From JAVBLP01 sp031553505 (GTDB lineage Bacteria; Elusimicrobiota; Endomicrobiia; Endomicrobiales; Endomicrobiaceae), in NCBI GenBank assembly GCA_031553505.1, contig JAVBLP010000001.1:1-64000 (forward strand): a stretch of 64,000 nucleotides of DNA. Reading direction: 5' to 3'. The notes under the pieces are model-generated. The model saw only the letters and a list, made by a program, of their open reading frames with translations, was not told the origin of the DNA and ran no database searches. A program made the translations under genes and the position numbers. Positions 60,805 to 64,000 of this stretch are shown here, piece after piece; positions within the stretch are counted from its first letter, which is position 1, and every line of letters starts with the position of its first letter.

Positions 60805-62070
60805 TTACTCATCCCTCATCGCGCAGAATTCGCCGCACATAGTACAAACATCTTCTTCCTGAGGCGGAAGTTTTGCCCTTTCTTTGGCAAATTTTACCGG
60901 GTCTATGCTGAACTCTTTCTGTTTTTCCCAGTTTCTTGCTTTGCGCCATTTGGACATTTCGTCATCCTGCTCTTTAGCGCCCTTAACGCCTTTAACCATA
61001 TCCGCGGCGTGCCCGGCAATTCTTGCCGCAATTACGCCTTCGTGCACATCGTTTATATCCGGCAGGCGCAAATGCTCGGCAGGGGTAACATAACAAATAA
61101 AATCTACGCCGCGCGCGGCTGCCAAAGCGCCGCCGATCGCGGACGTTATATGGTCATACCCGGGAGCAATATCGGTAACGAGCGGCCCTAAAAAATATAA
61201 AGGCGCGCCGTGGCCAAGCCTTTTTGCCAAATCAACGTTTGCTTCTATCTGGTTTAGAGGAACGTGCCCGGGGCCTTCTATCATAGACTGCACGCCGGCT
61301 TTTCTCGCCCTTAAAACAAGCTCTCCGAGAACCGAAAGCTCCCCTAGCTGCGTGCCGTCGGAAGCGTCAAAAGTACAGCCGGGGCGGAAGCCGTCTCCCA
61401 AACTTAAGGTAACATCATATTTTTTTGCTATATCTAAAAGCCTGTCGTACTGTTCGTATAAAGGATTTTCTTTCCCGGTCGCGTTAATGCACTTTACCAG
61501 AAAAGAACCGCCGCGGCTTACAACGCCGGCAAGCCTGCCCTGGCGGTTGAGTATGCCGACAGTTTCTTTATTGATGCCGCAGTGGACGGTTATAAAATCC
61601 ACGCCCTGCTGCGCCTGTTCTTCTATAACGTCAAACAGCATTTCGCCGTCAATTTCCGATATTTTTTTGCCTTTGGCGACTGTCCTGCAGGCGGCTTCGT
61701 AAATTGGCACGGTGCCGACTTGCACAGGCGACGCGGCAAGAATCTCTTTTCTTATCTTTGTTAAATCGCCTCCGGTTGATAAATCCATCACGGCGTCCGC
61801 GCCGGCTTTTACCGCGGCGTCAAGTTTCGCAAGCTCTTCTTCCAAAGATATGTGATCCGGCGAAGTGCCGAGATTGGCGTTAACTTTCGTTTTTAAACCT
61901 TTGCCCACGGCTACTATTTTAGAAAGCTTTCTGTTTATGTTTTTAGGTATAACTATCGTACCCGCAGCAACGCCTTCGCTTATAAACTCTTCGCTTAAAC
62001 CTTCCGTTTTTGCCGCGGCTTTTATCAACTCATTACTCTTCTTATTTGCTGCGTCGTTCATTAATGTCAT
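60805..62070 (-). CDS. thiC: Phosphomethylpyrimidine synthase ThiC
   Basis: 421 residues, the short ThiC type without the long N-terminal domain. 'KVNANLGTSPDHISLEEEL', 'MDLSTGGDL', 'DFITVHCGI', 'SLGDGFRPG', 'MIEGPGHVPLNQI' and 'PLVTDIAPGYDHI' are family motifs. The C-terminal cluster site reads CTMCGEFC (C-x2-C-x3-C), within 'EEDVCTMCGEFCAMRDE'. Radical-SAM enzyme converting AIR to HMP-P in thiamine synthesis; oxygen-sensitive. No TPP riboswitch is recognisable in the 131 bases upstream. Confidence 0.96.
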   Translation of the reverse strand: MTLMNDAANKKSNELIKAAAKTEGLSEEFISEGVAAGTIVIPKNINRKLSKIVAVGKGLKTKVNANLGTSPDHISLEEELAKLDAAVKAGADAVMDLSTGGDLTKIRKEILAASPVQVGTVPIYEAACRTVAKGKKISEIDGEMLFDVIEEQAQQGVDFITVHCGINKETVGILNRQGRLAGVVSRGGSFLVKCINATGKENPLYEQYDRLLDIAKKYDVTLSLGDGFRPGCTFDASDGTQLGELSVLGELVLRARKAGVQSMIEGPGHVPLNQIEANVDLAKRLGHGAPLYFLGPLVTDIAPGYDHITSAIGGALAAARGVDFICYVTPAEHLRLPDINDVHEGVIAARIAGHAADMVKGVKGAKEQDDEMSKWRKARNWEKQKEFSIDPVKFAKERAKLPPQEEDVCTMCGEFCAMRDE

Positions 62071-62201
62071 TACTATATTCCTTTTTTGGGGTTACGTCCC
62101 ATATTTTTACTTTTCTATATAAACTATCTTGAACTGGCGTTGCCCTTAACTCGCCGGTGCTTTTGCCAAACGTGTCAATTGATTTTTCAATTTCTTTGTA
62201 T

Positions 62202-62864
62202 CTAATTACTTGCCTTTAAAATCGCTTCTTTCAGTTTTTTTGCTTCGCTTTTTATGTCCTGCGCGCCGCAAACAGCCCTTATAACGGCAATCCCCTGCGC
62301 GCCCGCTTTTATAACTTCTTCAACATTGCTTAAACCAATTCCTCCGATTGCAATGACCGGAGTGTTTATTTTTGAGCAGATTTCTTTGAGCCCGCTTAAA
62401 CCTACAGCTTTGGGGCCTTCTTTCATAGGAGTATCAAAAATCGGGCCGAGCCCTATATAATCCGCATCGGTTTTAGCGATTTTATACGCTTCTTCAGCCG
62501 TTTGCGCCGAAACGCCGATTAATGCATACGGCAGCGCTTTTCTTGCTTCTTCATACGGCATATCTTCTTTGCCGATATGAACGCCGTCACAGCCGGCTTC
62601 GTGCGCGGTAAGAGGGTCGTCATTCAGGGTAAACGGAATTTCAAAAGATTTTGCTATTTCCTGCAGTTCCCTTGAAAGTTTGATAAGCGCTTTTTTATCT
62701 AAACTTTTATCCCGCAACTGTATCATATCCGCTCCGCCAAGGCAGGCAAGCTCCACCTGTTTATGATAACTGATATCTTTACGCGGGCAAGTTATGCACA
62801 AAAGCCTTATTTTCCGGCATATTTCCTGCTTATTTATCTCGCACAAATCTTTTTGCATTGTCAT
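62202..62864 (-). CDS. thiE: Thiamine-phosphate synthase ThiE
   Basis: 220 residues, TIM barrel. 'GGADMIQLRDKSLDKKALIK', 'TLNDDPLTAHEAGCDGVHIGKEDM' (in part), 'GVSAQTAEEAYK', 'DYIGLGPIFDTPMKEG' and 'AIGGIGLSNVEEVIKAGA' hold the phosphate and Mg sites. Joins HMP-PP and thiazole phosphate. Two bases after thiD2; ThiE and ThiD2 are often fused elsewhere. Confidence 0.96.
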   Translation of the reverse strand: MTMQKDLCEINKQEICRKIRLLCITCPRKDISYHKQVELACLGGADMIQLRDKSLDKKALIKLSRELQEIAKSFEIPFTLNDDPLTAHEAGCDGVHIGKEDMPYEEARKALPYALIGVSAQTAEEAYKIAKTDADYIGLGPIFDTPMKEGPKAVGLSGLKEICSKINTPVIAIGGIGLSNVEEVIKAGAQGIAVIRAVCGAQDIKSEAKKLKEAILKASN

Positions 62865-62866
62865 AA

Positions 62867-63385
62867 TTATTTACCTGTTTGGAAAATCACATCCAAAAAT
62901 ACTTTTTTCTCAAGGTTGTAAAGCGCGTACCTTTGTTTTTTAAAAAGAGCCGCTTTGGCGGGAAAAACAGTTTTAGAGTATTCTTCCAGAACCCGTAAAG
63001 ATTCCTGCGCCCTCTTAAAATTCGCGACTATTACCGCGGGCAAACTTTTTATTGATTTTTCAGGCATTTTTCTTCCGGAATCATTATAAGAATCCCTTTT
63101 AGAAATCAAAATACCGTATTTATCCCTTAAAACTTTATCGGTTTCATGGCGCACTTTGCGCACTTTTTTATAAAGGACATCGTCATTTAAAATAAATCTT
63201 AAGCTGTCTTCAACAACCCTTAAGCCTTCCCTGCAGCGGTTCATATTCGCGTCTACAATACGCAGGGCAGGGTTTGAACTTTGGAGTTTGGAGTTTGGAG
63301 TAACATCAGATTCTCGATTAAAACGCTTAGAAATAACAGGCTGTTTTGTTTTGCCTTTAACTTTACTCTTCACTCTCCGCTCCAT
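62867..63385 (-). CDS. thiD2: Stand-alone ThiD2-like HMP-phosphate kinase with repeat-derived N-terminus
   Basis: 172 residues. From residue about 41, 'LRIVDANMNRCREGLRVVEDSLRFILND' (in part), '...KVRHETDKVLRDKYGIL' and 'FKRAQESLRVLEEYSK' match ThiD2, the helical domain often fused to ThiE and shown in relatives to have HMP-P kinase activity. No ThiD is in this window, so it may supply that step. Residues 1-40 are Lys/Ser/Gln-rich and encoded by repetitive DNA (GAGTGAAGAGT and TTTGGAGTTTGGAG units, 63267-63305 and 63361-63385). A GTG at codon 5 has a better RBS (GGAG). Confidence 0.85.
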   Translation of the reverse strand: MERRVKSKVKGKTKQPVISKRFNRESDVTPNSKLQSSNPALRIVDANMNRCREGLRVVEDSLRFILNDDVLYKKVRKVRHETDKVLRDKYGILISKRDSYNDSGRKMPEKSIKSLPAVIVANFKRAQESLRVLEEYSKTVFPAKAALFKKQRYALYNLEKKVFLDVIFQTGK

Positions 63386-63388
63386 ACA

Positions 63389-63868
63389 CTATTTCTTACC
63401 GTATCTTTCAACTATCAAATTAATTAAATTTGTCGTTGATTTGCCTTTGACAAAAGGAAACCTGTAAACTTTTTTTACGTACTCCCTGCCTACAATTTCG
63501 GAAAGTTTGTAATCTCCGCCTTTTACAAGCACATCCGGTTTCAATTCGCTTAAAATTTCTTTGGGCGTCTGTTCGCCAAAAACCACGACATAATCAACAG
63601 GTTTTAAAGCAAGCAACAGTTTTGCCCTCTCTTTTTCGCCGACTAAAGGGCGTTTTGGACCTTTAAGGCACTGTAAAGATTTATCCGAATTTATGGCAAC
63701 TATTAAAACATCGCCAAGCGTTTTAGCTTTTTGGAAAAGGCTTACGTGGCCTAAATGGATTAAATCAAAGCAGCCGTTCGTAAAAACGACTTTTTTACCG
63801 CGCTTTTTTAACTTTTGGCTTTCTGCCCGCATCTCTTTTCTGGTTAAGGCTCTGTTTATGCTTTTCAT
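63389..63868 (-). CDS. rfaE2: D-glycero-beta-D-manno-heptose 1-phosphate adenylyltransferase (HldE C-domain type)
   Basis: 159 residues, single nucleotidyltransferase domain. 'VFTNGCFDLIHLGHVSLFQKAKTLGD' (in part) with HxGH motif HLGH, 'VAINSDKSLQCLKGPKRPL' and 'VLVKGGDYKLSEIVG'. Forms ADP-heptose for LPS inner core; separate from the kinase domain as in many non-enterics. RBS CAGGAA. Confidence 0.94.
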   Translation of the reverse strand: MKSINRALTRKEMRAESQKLKKRGKKVVFTNGCFDLIHLGHVSLFQKAKTLGDVLIVAINSDKSLQCLKGPKRPLVGEKERAKLLLALKPVDYVVVFGEQTPKEILSELKPDVLVKGGDYKLSEIVGREYVKKVYRFPFVKGKSTTNLINLIVERYGKK

Positions 63869-64000
63869 TTTTATTCCTGTTGAACTATAAAATAGTCTTT
63901 TATCGCGATGTATTTTGTGTTTAGGCGCGGCTTACGGCAGCGAAGCGAAGAAAAACAAAAGCGTGACAGCTCTCACTGCCATAATATAAAACACATTATT
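63869..64000. repeat. Repeat-like sequence at the right edge
   Basis: 132 bases. 'TTTAGGCGCGGCTTACGGCA' followed by GCGAAGCGAAG resembles the arm text of the palindrome near 12595-12645. Inverted GGCAG/CTGCC pairs are present. No gene seen; the upstream gene lies outside. Confidence 0.4.

Noticed and set aside
62071..62201. Possible TPP riboswitch before thiC
   Set aside because: No CTGAGA-type thi-box core or matching stems are visible on the minus strand.

Overview
The window reads as a chromosomal segment of a Gram-negative (diderm), strictly or mainly anaerobic, fermentative bacterium. Diderm markers are a TonB-dependent receptor, SurA-like periplasmic chaperones, an outer-membrane barrel, lipoproteins and the heptose step of LPS (rfaE2). 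Anaerobe markers are a 2-oxoacid:ferredoxin oxidoreductase and a reductive oxygen-defence operon with no catalase or SOD. A lone type IV pilin, a signal-peptide-bearing giant protein and many short palindromic repeats fit the phylum Elusimicrobiota (Endomicrobia/Elusimicrobia type). That placement is inference from gene content, not from a marker-gene tree. I see no rRNA, tRNA, CRISPR, prophage or insertion sequence.

Layout. 1-9.2 kb (minus strand): a TPR protein cut by the window edge, rimI, pdxA, two PpiC-type periplasmic isomerases, mfd, and a Fic protein with a phased operator array upstream. 9.3-12.2 kb: korA-korB, with structured repeats between and upstream of them. 12.7-18.4 kb: an oxygen-defence cluster transcribed perR > rubredoxin > nifS-like > nifU > Cys-rich mini-protein > fprA > DUF4019 lipoprotein > superoxide reductase > rubrerythrin. 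18.5-22.1 kb (plus strand): guaB, DUF2164, an AEC transporter and an outer-membrane barrel. 22.3-36.5 kb (minus): a 2858-residue multidomain giant protein, ccdA, a GH81 beta-1,3-glucanase, a two-membrane-segment protein and a single-domain response regulator. 36.7-39.6 kb (minus): rpsP-khpA-rimM-trmD-rplS-rnhB-yraN behind a perfect consensus promoter; this rimM is only a PRC barrel. 39.8-43.0 kb (plus): two lipoproteins, eno, ftsB-like and nikR. 43.2-47.9 kb (minus): a metal-uptake locus made of a TonB receptor, an ABC importer with unusual binding-protein ligands, and a methyltransferase. 48.0-60.7 kb (minus): thrB, lysC, pilin, cimA, ilvD, ilvB, ilvN, ilvC, interleaved with three small secreted coiled-coil proteins, then a PASTA protein and rpe. 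60.8-63.9 kb (minus): thiC, thiE, a stand-alone ThiD2 and rfaE2.

How the parts work together. Isoleucine and valine precursors are made via citramalate (cimA) and ilvBNCD, with aspartokinase and homoserine kinase nearby. FprA, superoxide reductase and rubrerythrin should remove O2, superoxide and peroxide using rubredoxin electrons, under a PerR-type regulator. NikR lies beside a TonB/ABC uptake system whose ligands suggest a metal other than zinc.

Most interesting: (1) the giant protein, which combines a Tiki/ChaN-like domain, four GHKL-ATPase-like repeats, two duplicated membrane modules carrying CPBP-protease-like motifs, and five beta-rich repeats; (2) three exact 41-bp units (six half-sites, about 20.5 bp apart) over the fic promoter; (3) a NifS-like protein that keeps the catalytic Cys but has Val where the PLP lysine should be; (4) repetitive DNA inserted in frame in mfd and at the start of thiD2; (5) several families of palindromic repeats.
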